Source: Isoetes taiwanensis
Lineage: Eukaryota > Streptophyta > Lycopodiopsida > Isoetales > Isoetaceae
Direction: 5' to 3'
Length of the DNA: 64,000 nt
Assembly: GCA_021234155.1 (NCBI GenBank)
Contig: JAJEKV010000027.1
Location: 17,208,891 to 17,272,890, forward strand
Below, piece after piece: positions 18,099 to 30,218 of this stretch. The position numbers and the translations under genes are program-made. Under the pieces are notes generated by a model. That model saw only the letters and a list, made by a program, of their open reading frames with translations, did not search any database and had not been told where the DNA came from. How positions within the stretch are numbered: position 1 is the first letter of the stretch; each line of letters starts with the position of its first letter.

Positions 18099-21000
18099 AA
18101 GGAAAACGATAGATGCACATTAGAATTGAGCAGATATGCTCGGTGTAGTGGGCAGAGGAGGATTAATAACTTAACAGAGGTGGAAATTTGAAGACCATTT
18201 TTCTGAAAGCAATAAGGAAGACTAAATGCTTATAAGCTTTATAATTGTGCGTACCAAGATGAGGAGGCAAGATGATATACACAGGAGACTGAGTCTCTCA
18301 AATAGTGTTGATAACTGTGGTTGGATTCAGAGCATAGACGTGCTGATACAGAGTTATAAACAAATGTCAATAATTCTGTCAGATTATGCTAAATAAGAGA
18401 AAAGTACATGTGACCGTTACAAATAGAGCAGTCCTTAGGAAAGTTAGTGCGGTAGAATCTTTAAAGTGTCGGTGCCCTTCATGGAAAAATGGCATCCTGA
18501 ATAGGGAAATGATTGATTGAGACTGTGATGCCTCGTGTGCAATGTCCTGTCATTTGTTTCTGCACATTCACAATGCTGGCCAGGAAGAAACAAAGATTTT
18601 GGAGGGGATATCCGGAATGTGGATTGCCTGCCTTTTCTAGCGGATCTTGTAAGAAGTGCATGTCATTGGAATGGCCTGTTAAATGGAAATGAAGAGATAG
18701 AAATATGTATCCCGACACTAAGTTTCTGATCTTGCAAACATCAGGATAGAAATTGAAGCAATAGAAGCTAAGTTTGTGATATTGCAAAGAGCACGATAAA
18801 AAAAGCCACATGATGCCAAAGACAGTATAAATGGGTCAAAAGCATCCGAAAATCTCTCGAGAAATAAAAGCAGCTGATCTGAAGCTTCTGATTGATATAA
18901 AGGAAAGCGATATGTTTTGAGCAGCGACATCTATTCAAAGTGCCATGCTTCTGTATGAATGTGCCTACCATGCTGCAATGACAGATTAATGCTTTGCATC
19001 TATATTCGTCTAAGGGTCTGTGTTGATCAACAAAAATAAGCAAAGATGAACATTGGCTGTCAGTTCTCAAGTTGCAAATGTGCAAAGTGTAGATGCATCA
19101 GAGATAGGGATTTAGAAATCGAATACATAATTCCATTAGCCGCTAACTTAAAGAAACGGATTTCCAAGTGAGCACACAGATTTCGGAAGTTAACATTGGT
19201 GAATATAAACTGCAAGATTGTGCATATTTGTAAGCAATGAAAAACTTACAGAAACTGAAGTGCTTATAGCTCATGTTTATTATGTTAACGAATTGGCATT
19301 GAAGGGTCTGTGTGAACATCATTTCGAGCATATATAGAGGAGAGGCAGGTGCAGTAAACGTGAGTGATTCATGTATTGAACCCGCTTCTACCAGAGGGTT
19401 TCTATGAGAAGAGACAAACATATAGTTCTCATGGATATGATTTATCAAAAGAGCAAAAGAAAATACGTGTCTTTAACGTCACAAATACCATCGGAAATAA
19501 ATATCATTACCATTGCTAAAATAAAAGCAATTATTGAATGTTTTTGGAGTACATAGGAAACTAAAATATTCTGCAACTGTGTCTGGAGATAGACTGAAAT
19601 AGTATGCACAGATAACCGTTATTATAAGGGGTTACCTTTGAAATGGAAGAGGTCAAGGGCGCTCAGTGATGTGTATTCCTAAAATCTGCGCAAGCCAGAG
19701 AAGAAAGCACTGCTCTCAGGTCATTGCTCCCATGATAGAAATGATTTATAACTACTGACTAAGTTGTAAATGGAATTGAAATAAACTGGCCAAGCATTTA
19801 TATAGCAAGTTTTTCTAATGACTTCAACTTCAATCAGTTCAGAGCACTGAATAGTTACGATGCACAAAGAATTTTAGGTAATTTACATTGTGAAATAATG
19901 GAAATGCTAGAAAACAATATTTCAACGTTATTTAGAAAATTCTCAATGTTATTTAGAAAAACCACAGATGCCATCAGGTTTGTGGGAAAACCCGCTAGTT
20001 AATTCATGCAAGAATGCTCATATTCTCTGTCAGACGCACAGATAAATCATTTGGTAAGCAGTAATGAACAATAGTAGGTCATCTTTTCGTTATGTGAACT
20101 GCTTGGTTTGACTAGCCACTCGAATTCATTTCTTGCGTCCAGCTCTATGGTCTAATACATAGACTGTGGCGCTATATCTTTGGGCTAAGCCGATTTGTCT
20201 CTGTGTGATGTTGGGGATAAGTTGCATTTGGAAGCTCTAGACATGGCGCATGCTCTGGGGGATGGCGATTCTTCCCAAGATCATGATGGCAGTGGACTTC
20301 TGCCTTAGGGTCGAGGATGGAAATTACTTAGAGCTTTCTTGATGGCATGTATTAGAGGGCCTTAGTTCAAGACTTGGATAAAGTTGAAGAGCATCACTAA
20401 TGGCTCTGTCACAAATGAATCAGAGCTGAATGCCCGATTAACCAAGTCAATATTGCCTTACATGCAAGGAAACATTATTGCCTTTGAACGTTATCTAGAA
20501 AAATCAGAGATCCTATCAGGTTTGTGGGAAAACCTTGCCATTGAAGAGCGAACGTCAAACCCTGCAGTTCCGCTAGATATGATATGCACTTCCATTAGAT
20601 ATCACATGCTATTCTTCACTAATTTTTAGAAGCATAACCCTTCACTCCTCTACAATCATGTCATGACATGCAATGTTTAAAACGGAAAATAGGTTGCAGA
20701 TAAGTTCCACATCAGAGGATCTATGAAGTGCCTTGTTGCATGTTGGTGCTGCATGCACGTAATTCTGAATGAGAAGGAAAACAGGTTCAATATTTTGGAA
20801 GTACACAACAGACATCAATTACTTCAAGAATAGCAGCAAGTCGCCATTTTCCTGCCGATATCCTCAACTGGAGTATGTGCAGTATATCTCTTACGTCCAT
20901 AGTTGACCTTAGATTTTGCAAGTGAAGTATTTTACCCTGAGAAGTTTTCATGATGCTCGTTCTTTTCTTTCTATAGGCAATGCATCAAGTTACCATTTGA

Positions 21001-22350
21001 ATACCCTGCCAAACAATGGAGCCTAGCCCGTATGATCTTCAAAGTAAAAAAGGGACATGTGGTTTTAAAATGACGACATTAAATTTAAACTGAACTCAAT
21101 AAGGCAGGAAATAGAGTGCAACATTCACCAAGGAAGTCTTCTTGCAACATTCACTGCTCATCAATTAGATATTGTTCGTTCATTCTATCCAGAAAAATAA
21201 TAGAAAGGGCTCTAAGAAATATCATGCAACTTATGTTTCTGACCTAGTTTAAATAAGATTAATAAACAAAGCAAAGAATTGATGTTCGCCATTTCCAGCG
21301 AAGAAAAGCTGCTCAAATCCTACAACTTGGTTCCAGAATTGCAACTATGAGTATTCTTCTGTCACATGGAAGGAAATATTATGAAGCAGCCCAATTTGTT
21401 GGGCAAGATGTTTGTCACATTATTAATAGAGAATGTTCCTTTCTTGTGACAAAGACTGGCCGCAATGCTCTTCTTCAAGATTCCATCTACTCTAATCTAA
21501 TCCACAATGCTGGTCATGCCTTCTAAGTAATACATACATATGGGTTGGATATGATCAGTCACGTCAAGATCCAAACTGTAAAAATGTTCATTACATTTTT
21601 ATGAATGGGATCAATCATATGAAGACAGCGCTCCTTGATAAGTCCCGGTAAATTCAAGATTATATTGACATCCAACTATGGTAAAAGACAGCGTAGACCA
21701 AATATTGTATTATTCAAAAGATACTTACTTCTGGAAGTTATGGTGAATAGTTGTCAGTCCTCTGTAGCTCAACCAACTTGCTCCCATTCATTTCTGACAG
21801 TTTCAACCTTGTTGCAAGCTACCCTGCATGCATGTAGGACCAAATATGGCCACAAAGTGTGTCAGAAATCTATCTGGAATTTGTTTGCATTGCACATCCA
21901 AAATATTTATGCAACTTATGTTTCTGACGCATGATAATTAAGCTTTTCTACAACATCATCGCAGATCATTCTATTATATTCTGGCAACAACACCACAGTC
22001 AGATTGTTATTAGAAGTAAAATACAATCAAATTGTTCTATTATATGGCCTGTTCTAAGAGATGCAGGAGAACTACCAGGCAGTTTAAATAAGATTAATAA
22101 ACAAAGGAAAGAATTGTTCGTCATTTCTAACGAAGGAAAACTGCTCAAGTCCTACAACTTGGTTCCAGAATTGCAAGTATCAGTATTCTTGTTTCATATG
22201 TAGGCTCAGATGGAAGGAAATATTATGAAGCAGCCTAATTTGTTGGGGAAGACTGGCCGCAGTGCTCTTCTTCAAGATTCCATCTAATCTAATCTAAGTT
22301 CCTTTCTTGTCACAAAGACTGGCCGCAATGCTCTTCTTCAAGATTCCATC

Positions 22351-22386
22351 TAATCTAATCTAATCTAATCTAATCTAATCTAATCT
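22351..22386. repeat. (TAATC)n microsatellite
   Basis: Seven consecutive TAATC units. A shorter version of the same sequence occurs at about 22284-22296 after the same GATTCCATC lead-in. Confidence 0.95.
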
Positions 22387-22481
22387 ACAATGTTGCTCAT
22401 GTCCTCTAAATAATACATACATATGGATTGGACCTGATCAGTCACGCCAAGATCCAACCTCTGAAGATGTTCATTACATTT

Positions 22482-22830
22482 AAAACCAAGGGATATTCAC
22501 AATGTATACAAAAGCTATTCACATGAAGCTACCCTGCATGCATGCATGACCAAATATGGGCACAAAGTGTTTCAGAAATCTATGTCGAATTTGTTTGCAT
22601 AATATGGGACAACAAAATGAACGTTGCTATATAAAAACCAAGGCATATTCACAATGTATACAAAAGGTATTCATATGAAGCCACCCTGCATGCATGCGTG
22701 TAGGACCAAATATGGGCACAAAGTGTTCGAGAAATCTATTTCGAATTTATTTGCATAATATGGGATAACAAAATGAACGTTGCTATACAAAAAGCAAGGC
22801 ATATTCACAATGTATACAAAAGATATTCAC
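22482..22830. repeat. ~152-156 bp tandem repeat, 2.3 copies
   Basis: Units start at 22482, 22634 and about 22790, each beginning AAAACCAAGG or AAAGCAAGG and then ATATTCACAATGTATACAAA. They include CCTGCATGCATG and GACCAAATATGGGCACAAAG. A more diverged unit lies at 21815-21890. Confidence 0.85.
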
Positions 22831-22905
22831 AATACCTCTCAGCACAAAAATACACATCCAAAATATTTATAAACACCATCTCAAACTCTTCGACTCATAT
22901 AAGCA

Positions 22906-24537
22906 TCAAGCCAGCTTATAGATATCCTGGAGCAAATTCGTGCAGGCCATGGAATAGTTTACCTTCTCAATTCTCTCAACAACATATCTGATCTGGATGT
23001 CATTATATGTTTCTTCCTTAATTCTTATTTTGAATACGAATGTCTTAAAAAAGGTATGCTGAACAATATGATGAATTTCTAAATATTCGTGAGTTTCCAA
23101 ACATCTAGCTGCTTTGCTGTGCAGCCAAATAGCTCTTCACCAACATCTTGAAAAGCTGTCACCCACAAAACTCCTGTGTGGTCTGAGACTTGCAATGAAA
23201 CCTTCACGCGAACATTGCAACTACTACAATGCCACAATCCATCCTCAGTCGCTGCGACCTTCTTCAAGCATTCACGATTGGCAGATCTCAATGGGCAGGT
23301 CATGTAATACATGAAATCATATTTTATGTTCATAATCATACCTCTCAACTCAACCAAGATTGGTTTTGCTATGTCTCTAAGTGCCGGCTCTGATAGGTCT
23401 GATACAAAGTTTATAGAAGGACTAATAGACAGCGGCTGCGAACACATTGACAGGCAAATAGATGCAGACTTCTTTCCCTCTCTAATAAACCAATCTCTCA
23501 ACTCCTTACCCTCAGGAATAGTAGGATTTATTTGCAGCTGTGTCGAATGAATAGTAGCCAAGGACTTGGTTGCGTAATCACTAACCTTGGCACCTCTTAT
23601 GGCAACAATAGGTTCTTTGTTAGCATTCATGTGATCTTCAATTTGTCTACCTTCTCTCAATGATACTTGGCCCCACATTGTAACCTCAATTTGTTTACCA
23701 GACACATCATTTATAAACATCACCCTACGACCAACAGGGCTTCCATTTTTGCGATACACACGTGATGCCTGCTCGACCACAATAACAATACCAATCACAT
23801 CAACTATCGAATCCCTCTCTCCTCAAGGTCTGCAATGGATACGAATTCATACATATGACGACGAATATTTTTATCATCCTCACACTCTTCAACCAAGGAA
23901 TTATCTTGCAAATACAGCTCCCAGGAATGGCTCAACTGATTAAAAATCCTATTCACCGGCTTCAATACCCCTTTTGATATGCTAAATACCTTACCAATTT
24001 GGATCAACCTATCGAACTTAGTGGCAAGTGAATTGAAGCATACTATTCGTATTTCACATGACTCAGAATCGATGACGTCAAAATGGAATACGCTACCTGC
24101 AACTCTCGAGGACGCGAACCTCTTCATATCCACTCTTGCTGTCACCCTACATTTTATCCTCTAAGCAAGCATGTACGGGCTCAGACTACGAATAGGCACA
24201 AACCTAGAATCATTGCTTGGCAAACTACTTGGAACAGCAGAGCTACTACTTGGATAGCTACTTGCAATAGAGCTGCCATCGACCGACTCTTAATTCGCAA
24301 AGAACATGGAGCATCAACGCTAGCAAGAATTTCATTAAGGCCATAGCTGGTTGGAACAGATGCAGTCTCATTAATTGGCAAAGAGCTTTCAGGAGTTTCA
24401 TCAATTGGCAAAGAGCTAACATAACTTTCATCAATTGGCAAAGAGCATGCAATACCAAGGCTACCAACCATTTCTTTACCTGGCAAAGAACCCTCAGCAT
24501 CGAGACTACCAACAGCAGAACTACGAGGACCAGCCAT
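22906..24537 (-). pseudogene. Helitron RPA70-like single-stranded DNA-binding protein, nonsense and frameshift mutations
   Basis: Homolog of the large subunit of replication protein A, carried by plant Helitrons and thought to bind the single-stranded transposition intermediate. The ATG at 24537 opens a Ser-rich N-terminus with repeats SSLPIDE/SSLPINE. After a frame change near 24285 comes FVPIRSLSPYMLA and a TAG stop (24161-24163) where the family has the first Trp of the OB fold; the frame goes on as RIKCRVTARVDMKR. DBD-A follows, then a one-base frame change near 23810 into DSIVDVIGIVIVVEQ (DBD-B). DBD-C has a Cys4-type zinc finger (CPLRSANREC and HCSSC, 23219-23310). The C-terminal FVFKIRIKEETYND segment (22906-23100) is in yet another frame. 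The gene is dead. Confidence 0.88.
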
Positions 24538-24949
24538 TTCAAACGATCACAAAAAGGATGAAGTCGTACCAGGAATAATTGAAGATGTTCTTCTTGTACC
24601 TCCAGAATCTGCATGTGCCAAATTTGCATGTAGCTCCACCCTGCCAGCATCCCTATCGATCTCCCGACAGATGAAGAAGATCGAACCGTGTCCTCGCACG
24701 TGAAGAAGGCCAATCTGAACCTCTCGAACCCCTAATTTTTAGTTTTCCTTCATCTCATTTTCGGTTCACCTGGAAAAACTTTCGGCGACCAAAAAACCCC
24801 AAACCATAGCAAATTAATCTAAGGGAAAAATCTAAAAAGTTTTTGGGGCACCGGAAAAACCAAATTTAAACAATAGATAGTATTTTGATGTGCATCGGGC
24901 TCCATTATTGTGCGCAATTATTTTTAGTTGTTTGCAACATCATCAAATC

Positions 24950-26003
24950 ATCTACTTATTTAAAATGTGGCTTTCCGGCAGTGCTAACGCCGGCGCTTAC
25001 GCTTTTTCCGGCAAATGTTACGCCGCTTTTTCAATTTCCGGGAATGCTGTCTTTTTTACATTGTTCCTTTTTTACTCCAGGATTGATCGGACTAGCAATA
25101 GAACGGCTCTGAGGCGCAATGATGGTGGAGCCAGCCTTCTCTATTTCGGCAGGTATGTCTTCCTGCCCAGTGAATCTGGAAAGAGGTTTTTTCTTCTGAG
25201 GTCGGATATGTGCCCATTGTCACTGCGGCGTGCCATCTCCTTATCTGATTTCTTGGACCAACAAATGTGATCTTCCAGGTGAAACAGCTTTGAATCCGTT
25301 TTATAAGCAGTCGGTCGCGGCCGGATAATCGGCTGAAGCATTCTTTTCGCATTTTTCATTCTTTACGGGGTTTTGATCTTCCGGGGAAGCACAAATGGCG
25401 ATGGGAAAGCATGGGAATCGAGGGAAGGCAATCGGTTTTCCTAGTAAGTGTGCGGCGTTCTTAGGGCTAACGTCGGAAAGCAACATCGCATGCCAGGACA
25501 TTAGCGAAACGCCGCACACGTTACTAGGAAAACCGATTGCCTTCCCTCAATTCCCATGCTTTCCCATCGCCATTTGTGCTTCCCCGGAAGATCAAAACCC
25601 CGTAAAGAATGAAAATGCGTAAAGAATGCTTCAACATTATCCACGACCGACCGCTTATAAAACGATTCAAAGTCGCTTTCACCCGGAAGATCACATTTGT
25701 TGGTCCAAGAAATCGATAAGGAGATGGCACGCCAAAGGACAATGGGCACATATCCGACCTCGGAAGAAAAACCTCTTTCCAGATTCACCGGGCAGAAGAC
25801 ATACCGCCGAAATAGAGAAGGTCGGCTCCACCATCATTGCGCCTCGAGCCGCTCTATTGCTAGTCCGATCAATCTCGAGTAAAAAGGAACAATGTAAAAA
25901 GACAAAGATTCCCGGAAATTGAAAAAGCGGGCGAACATTTGCCTAAAAAGCGAAGTTACGGCCAAGTAGCAATCACGGAAAGCCACATTTTAAATAAGTA
26001 GAT
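24950..26003. mobile_element. Foldback-type inverted-repeat element (~1.05 kb near-palindrome)
   Basis: The left arm from ATCTACTTATTTAAAATGTG (24950) is the inverse of the right arm ending CACATTTTAAATAAGTAGAT (26003). Pairing continues to a centre near 25477 with a ~25-base loop. The inner stem is CCTAGTAAGTGTGCGGCGTT against AACGCCGCACACGTTACTAG. Arms are ~510 bp and have diverged by many small changes. No transposase gene is present. I see no convincing target-site duplication. Transcripts through it would form long double-stranded RNA. Confidence 0.88.
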
Positions 26004-26010
26004 TTCTTAC

Positions 26011-26218
26011 TAGCATGACCAGCACTAAAAGCGCGTGTACCAAAGCAGGAGACCGCAAAAGTAAGCAAAGTGTCAGCAAATGCAATATTATGCTCTTGAA
26101 GAGTTGGGTAATCCAAAATACCTTTAACTGCAAGAGCTAATGCTTGTGCATATTCAGCAGGTCTAGCAGGAGCATTTATAGCAACTGGTTGAAAAGGTGT
26201 AAGCTGCCACTTTAATGC
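26011..26218 (-). pseudogene. Orphan exon-like coding fragment, product not recognised
   Basis: On the minus strand, 208 bp sit between a TAG acceptor-like site (26219-26220) and a GTAAG donor (26006-26010). They read without a stop as ALKWQLTPFQPVAINAPARP continuing with AEYAQALALAVKGILDYPTL and FAVSCFGTRAFSAGHA. It looks like a true internal exon of a helical protein. No neighbouring exon is visible. The foldback element begins two bases beyond the donor site and RPS21 runs away from it on the other side. It may be a captured or stranded gene piece. Confidence 0.5.
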
Positions 26219-26477
26219 CTAGTTGGAAGCTTTAATGAATTCAAGCTTGGGTTCGACACGACTCTCTTTTACTCTGGCTATGGCTATGACGGATTGAAGC
26301 AAAAAAATCGGACCCAAGAGCAAGACACAACATGGAGAAAGGAGCTATTGCAGCTTAAATGGTTAAAATGGTCGTCACATGGCGAATAACTTCGAATCAC
26401 TTTCCTCTATAAAAGTAGTTAACACCTGGCGACGCGTAGTTGGTTCTTCTGAAATATTTATTCTAGCAAAGTTTTGT

Positions 26478-26485
26478 TAGGGTTA
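26478..26485. promoter_or_regulatory. Telo-box upstream of RPS21
   Basis: TTAGGGTT followed by AGGTT, 29 bases before the start codon. The complement AACCCTAA is the telo-box common in plant ribosomal-protein gene promoters and 5' leaders. Assignment rests on position and sequence only. Confidence 0.6.
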
Positions 26486-26513
26486 GGTTAAGGGCTTTGG
26501 GCCGCACGCAACC

Positions 26514-27180
<667 letters not shown>

Positions 27181-28883
27181 TGTATGTTGTGATGCCCCCA
27201 CCCCCCAAGTCAATAATTTTTTCATTATGTTCTTGACCGTCTGCAAGAGTTGTAGGATGCTAGAACACATCTGTGGAGTGTAAGCACACATACAGATTGA
27301 ATTTTATAGTATTAAAGACTTTATTTATCTGAAAATACCTTGTGAAATATTCTACATCTTTTTGTATTTGTCTAAAGCAACAGCTTATTTGTGAGACCGG
27401 ATTCACGTCCTAACTGCAGACAGAGGAAGAAGTCTGCCATGCATCTTCATTGATGCTGCAACGCCCTCTCATCAGCATGAGCTTCTCTTAGCAACAGATC
27501 ACTACTAACTGTTAGCACCAAAAATAGATTATTTTGCTGGAGATGGTCATGGCTTTTACAGAAGAGTAGGAAATAAAAGCACTGAGTTCAACTTTAGACA
27601 CAGATTATTCTAGTCCAGATGTAGATAGTGTACATAGGAGAACTGACGATATGATGTTGCAACACCGTGGTTTTAACATGATCTTAACATATTTTTAATG
27701 CCACCATATGATGCTGCAAAAATCTAACATGTCATAGCCAATATTCCATATTCCACCATATTTTTCCTCGTCATGGCAAGTGATCCCAATGGAAAAGCTC
27801 CTCTTATGTTTAAGGGATTGGTCCTTGGTTTACAATTTTAACTATAGAGCTGTTTATTCGGTGGCTGCTCGACTGGAGGCAGTCGGATGCAGCCCACTGG
27901 ATAAACAGGGAATGGAATAAACAGACAACCAAATGCCATTCCTCTACAATATAGAAATTGGGGACGACTGTTTTGTATCAGGTTTTTGCAGATTCAGATT
28001 CGTGAAGAGCTTTGGATTAAAATAAACAGAGCTTTAGATTCGGCAAGAGCTTCAGATTTGAATGAAAGAGCTCAGCAGATTCAGCGAAGCTTCGGATGGA
28101 AAGAAGAGCTTCAGGTCCTGTAAAATCAAACTATGAAGTCTTTTGCTCGAAATGGTTCTGCAAAGATCCGGCGAAGCTTTGCGAACATCTTCTATTCGGC
28201 AAAGTTTGCCATAGCCGTTCTGCTTCCTTTACAACCTACAACCTGGCCCTCAAGTTTTAATGTTGAGATCAAATCTCAGCCGTTGGTTGCAGTGGTGTTA
28301 CCCATCAGTAACACATTAAAAGCCCATAAACACCTAGTTTGTTATGCGAAATGGCCATAAACACCTAGCTTGTTATGAAAACCACCATAAAACCAGTATA
28401 AAACCATCATATAAAACCACTACAAAACCACCATAAAACTCTTAGGCTCAGGTTGTTAAGGCGGACAACACCCTAGAACTCGAGTGTTATGCCCTATTAT
28501 AACAAACGAGGGCATGACCGAAAACCTAAGGGGTAACCTAACCCTAACACAGCATGACCGGTTCATGCCTGTTCTGCCTACTTCCATTTCGCAATATCGA
28601 AATAGAAATAGGCACGTGGTACAACCACAATGCACGTTAGGAAAATAAACGGTTCCAACTTCTATATTGGCCCTTTTCACTAGGCCAAGTCATTTAAGCA
28701 CTTGAAGTTCTCTAGTCATTTAAGCACTAGAAGTTCCGTTTTCACACAGCTCTTTTCGGACTTGTCTTGAAGCAATACAATATCTTTGTGACTTGCAAGT
28801 TTCTTTTTCCTTTTGACTTGCAGTCTTTTTTCTTCTAGGGGTTTCCCCGCCACAAATTCCAATAACGGGCATGATCCTGATCC

Positions 28884-28996
28884 AATGAGAATGGAAGGCC
28901 ATTGGATTGTAAGGCTATTCCTAAAAATACGACAAAGGACAATGAGAATGGAAGGCCATTGGATTGTAAGGCTACTCCTAAAAATAAGAAAAAGGA
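28884..28996. repeat. 57-bp tandem duplication
   Basis: Two adjacent units beginning AATGAGAATGGAAGGCCATT at 28884 and 28941, nearly identical. Confidence 0.92.
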
Positions 28997-29589
28997 ACAA
29001 TTAATAGTGTTGGATTTCATTGCCAATTCATTATCAAAATTGATATTTAAACATAATTTCCATCAATTCAACAATGTCTTCGGCGAATACACTCTTACTT
29101 TTGATTTTGAATTCTTGGTTGTTTTTTGCTCTGGTTTTGTTCGGCTTAATCTGTGCGGAGTTTTGAGACTTGCTTCAATTTGATTTTGTTTTAGATATTG
29201 TTTTGTTTCAATTTAGATAATTTGGTGGTTATCTCCCCAAATATTATCTTTATTTTTCTTCTGTTTGATGGTAGTTCACATACTAGTGAAAAAATCAACG
29301 GTAAAAAAATTCAATGGTAGTGCAATAGAACTTTGAAGCTGCAACAAAGTTCTCTGCAATGAAGCTTACTTTGAAAATAGGACATGTAGCACAGTGTGAA
29401 AGGTGTAAAAGTAAGACAAATGGATAAGACACGTTGTATTGTGCAATAATTCGAAAACATTCTTCTAAAGACACGTCATATGTGTGACGTGGAGCCTAAC
29501 ATATAATTGCAATACAGTCGATAAGAGGGCAACTTAAATAATGCTAGTATATGTGTATCTCTATGTTTAGAGATGTAGAGGTGTAGGCA

Positions 29590-30067
29590 TATTTTTTTTT
29601 TTGAGGAAGAATGGAGGTCTTTCTAGCAATAGCTGTTGCGATTTTGGAACGTCTCAATTCTTCTAGTGGTGTCGATCTGGAGCAACTCGTTTCTTTTGGA
29701 GGCCTTGATTAAAGTTTCTTGAGGGATCTGGTTTCATCCTTGTGATCGTATAAAATGGAGGAGCAAGCACCAATTGACTCAAAGTTGAAGTTGAGTCTTA
29801 GTTTGCAGATCATAGCGCGAATGAAGAAGCCGGAAGGTAAATGGGAATAGCTTATATAAGGGAATCAATACAACAGCACTTTATGGCTATACTTTTGGTG
29901 GCACATTACTGTTTAAACATTATGCTCATTCCATGATGATATTTCCTTATTTTAACTCTAAGATGTAACTAATGGGAAATCTTGTTCCCTCATTGGTTAC
30001 ACATATGTATGGCTTTTATTAATTAATGGAAAAAACATCTCTTAACCTCAAAAAAAAAAAAAAAAAA
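29590..30067 (+). mobile_element. Probable 3' fragment of a retroposed (LINE-like) sequence with poly(A)
   Basis: The segment ends TTATTAATTAATGGAAAAAA and then a 19-base A run at 30049-30067, as in the 3' ends of plant L1 copies. A T-run followed by GAGGAAGAATGGAGG marks the left side. No coding domain remains and no target duplication was found. Confidence 0.4.
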
Positions 30068-30213
30068 TCAGTAAAGAAATTTGATTAGCAGTGTGAGTAT
30101 CTATTCGCATGTTTTGGAATTTGTCAAGCAAGCAAGTGGGATTTCTGGCCTATTGTTTGTGTGGCAATCGCCATTGATCTAAGCGTCCCTAATTTTTGTT
30201 TTGCTTATCCTTT

Positions 30214-30218
30214 ATGTC
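30214..30218. repeat. E2 target-site duplication, left copy
   Basis: ATGTC directly before the LTR at 30219, identical to ATGTC at 43377-43381. Confidence 0.93.

Larger units (their letters stand above)
18099..22905. other. Helitron interior between transposase and RPA genes; no gene recognised, repeat-rich
   Basis: AT-rich, with only short chance frames. Several direct duplications are visible. 21248-21360 resembles 22079-22190 (shared AAATAAGATTAATAAACAAA and CCTACAACTTGGTTCCAGAA). 21530-21600 resembles 22408-22480 (ATACATACATATGG, GATCAGTCACG). 19905-19995 resembles 20475-20540 (CATCAGGTTTGTGGGAAAAC). A (TAATC)n microsatellite occupies 22351-22386. A short plus-strand frame at 20384-20629 has no recognised product. 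Confidence 0.6.
9820..24713 (-). mobile_element. Degenerate Helitron with Rep/helicase and RPA genes
   Basis: A rolling-circle DNA transposon. The minus strand encodes an RPA70-like single-strand DNA-binding protein (22906-24537) and then a Rep plus PIF1-type helicase protein (9820-18098). The helicase part is split by the LINE at 11422-16128. Plant Helitrons typically carry these two genes. Stops and frameshifts in both genes show it can no longer move on its own. I could not identify the TC 5' end or the CTRR 3' end with its hairpin. The given span therefore covers only the region supported by coding matches; the true element probably extends left towards or beyond 7892. Confidence 0.82.
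27181..30213. other. Intergenic, AT-rich; RPS21 3' region and small repeats
   Basis: No gene recognised. The first few hundred bases are presumably RPS21 3' untranslated sequence. 27840-28260 holds repeats of AGAGCTT(C/T)(A/G)GATT type that look like a small non-autonomous element without clear ends. 28378-28440 is a short AAAACCACCATA-type minisatellite. Confidence 0.6.

Noticed and set aside
24258-24713. Leu-rich minus-strand frame suggestive of a membrane protein
   Set aside because: It is the Ser-rich RPA N-terminus read out of frame (repeats of TTGGCAAAGAGC type); the in-frame version starts at ATG 24537.
25092-25922. Frames on both strands of the foldback element
   Set aside because: The same palindromic sequence gives mirrored translations; no conserved domain and no shared reading frame constraint.
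28456-28680. Minus-strand frame with several Cys residues as a small peptide gene
   Set aside because: No signal peptide pattern, no homology and AT-rich repeat context.
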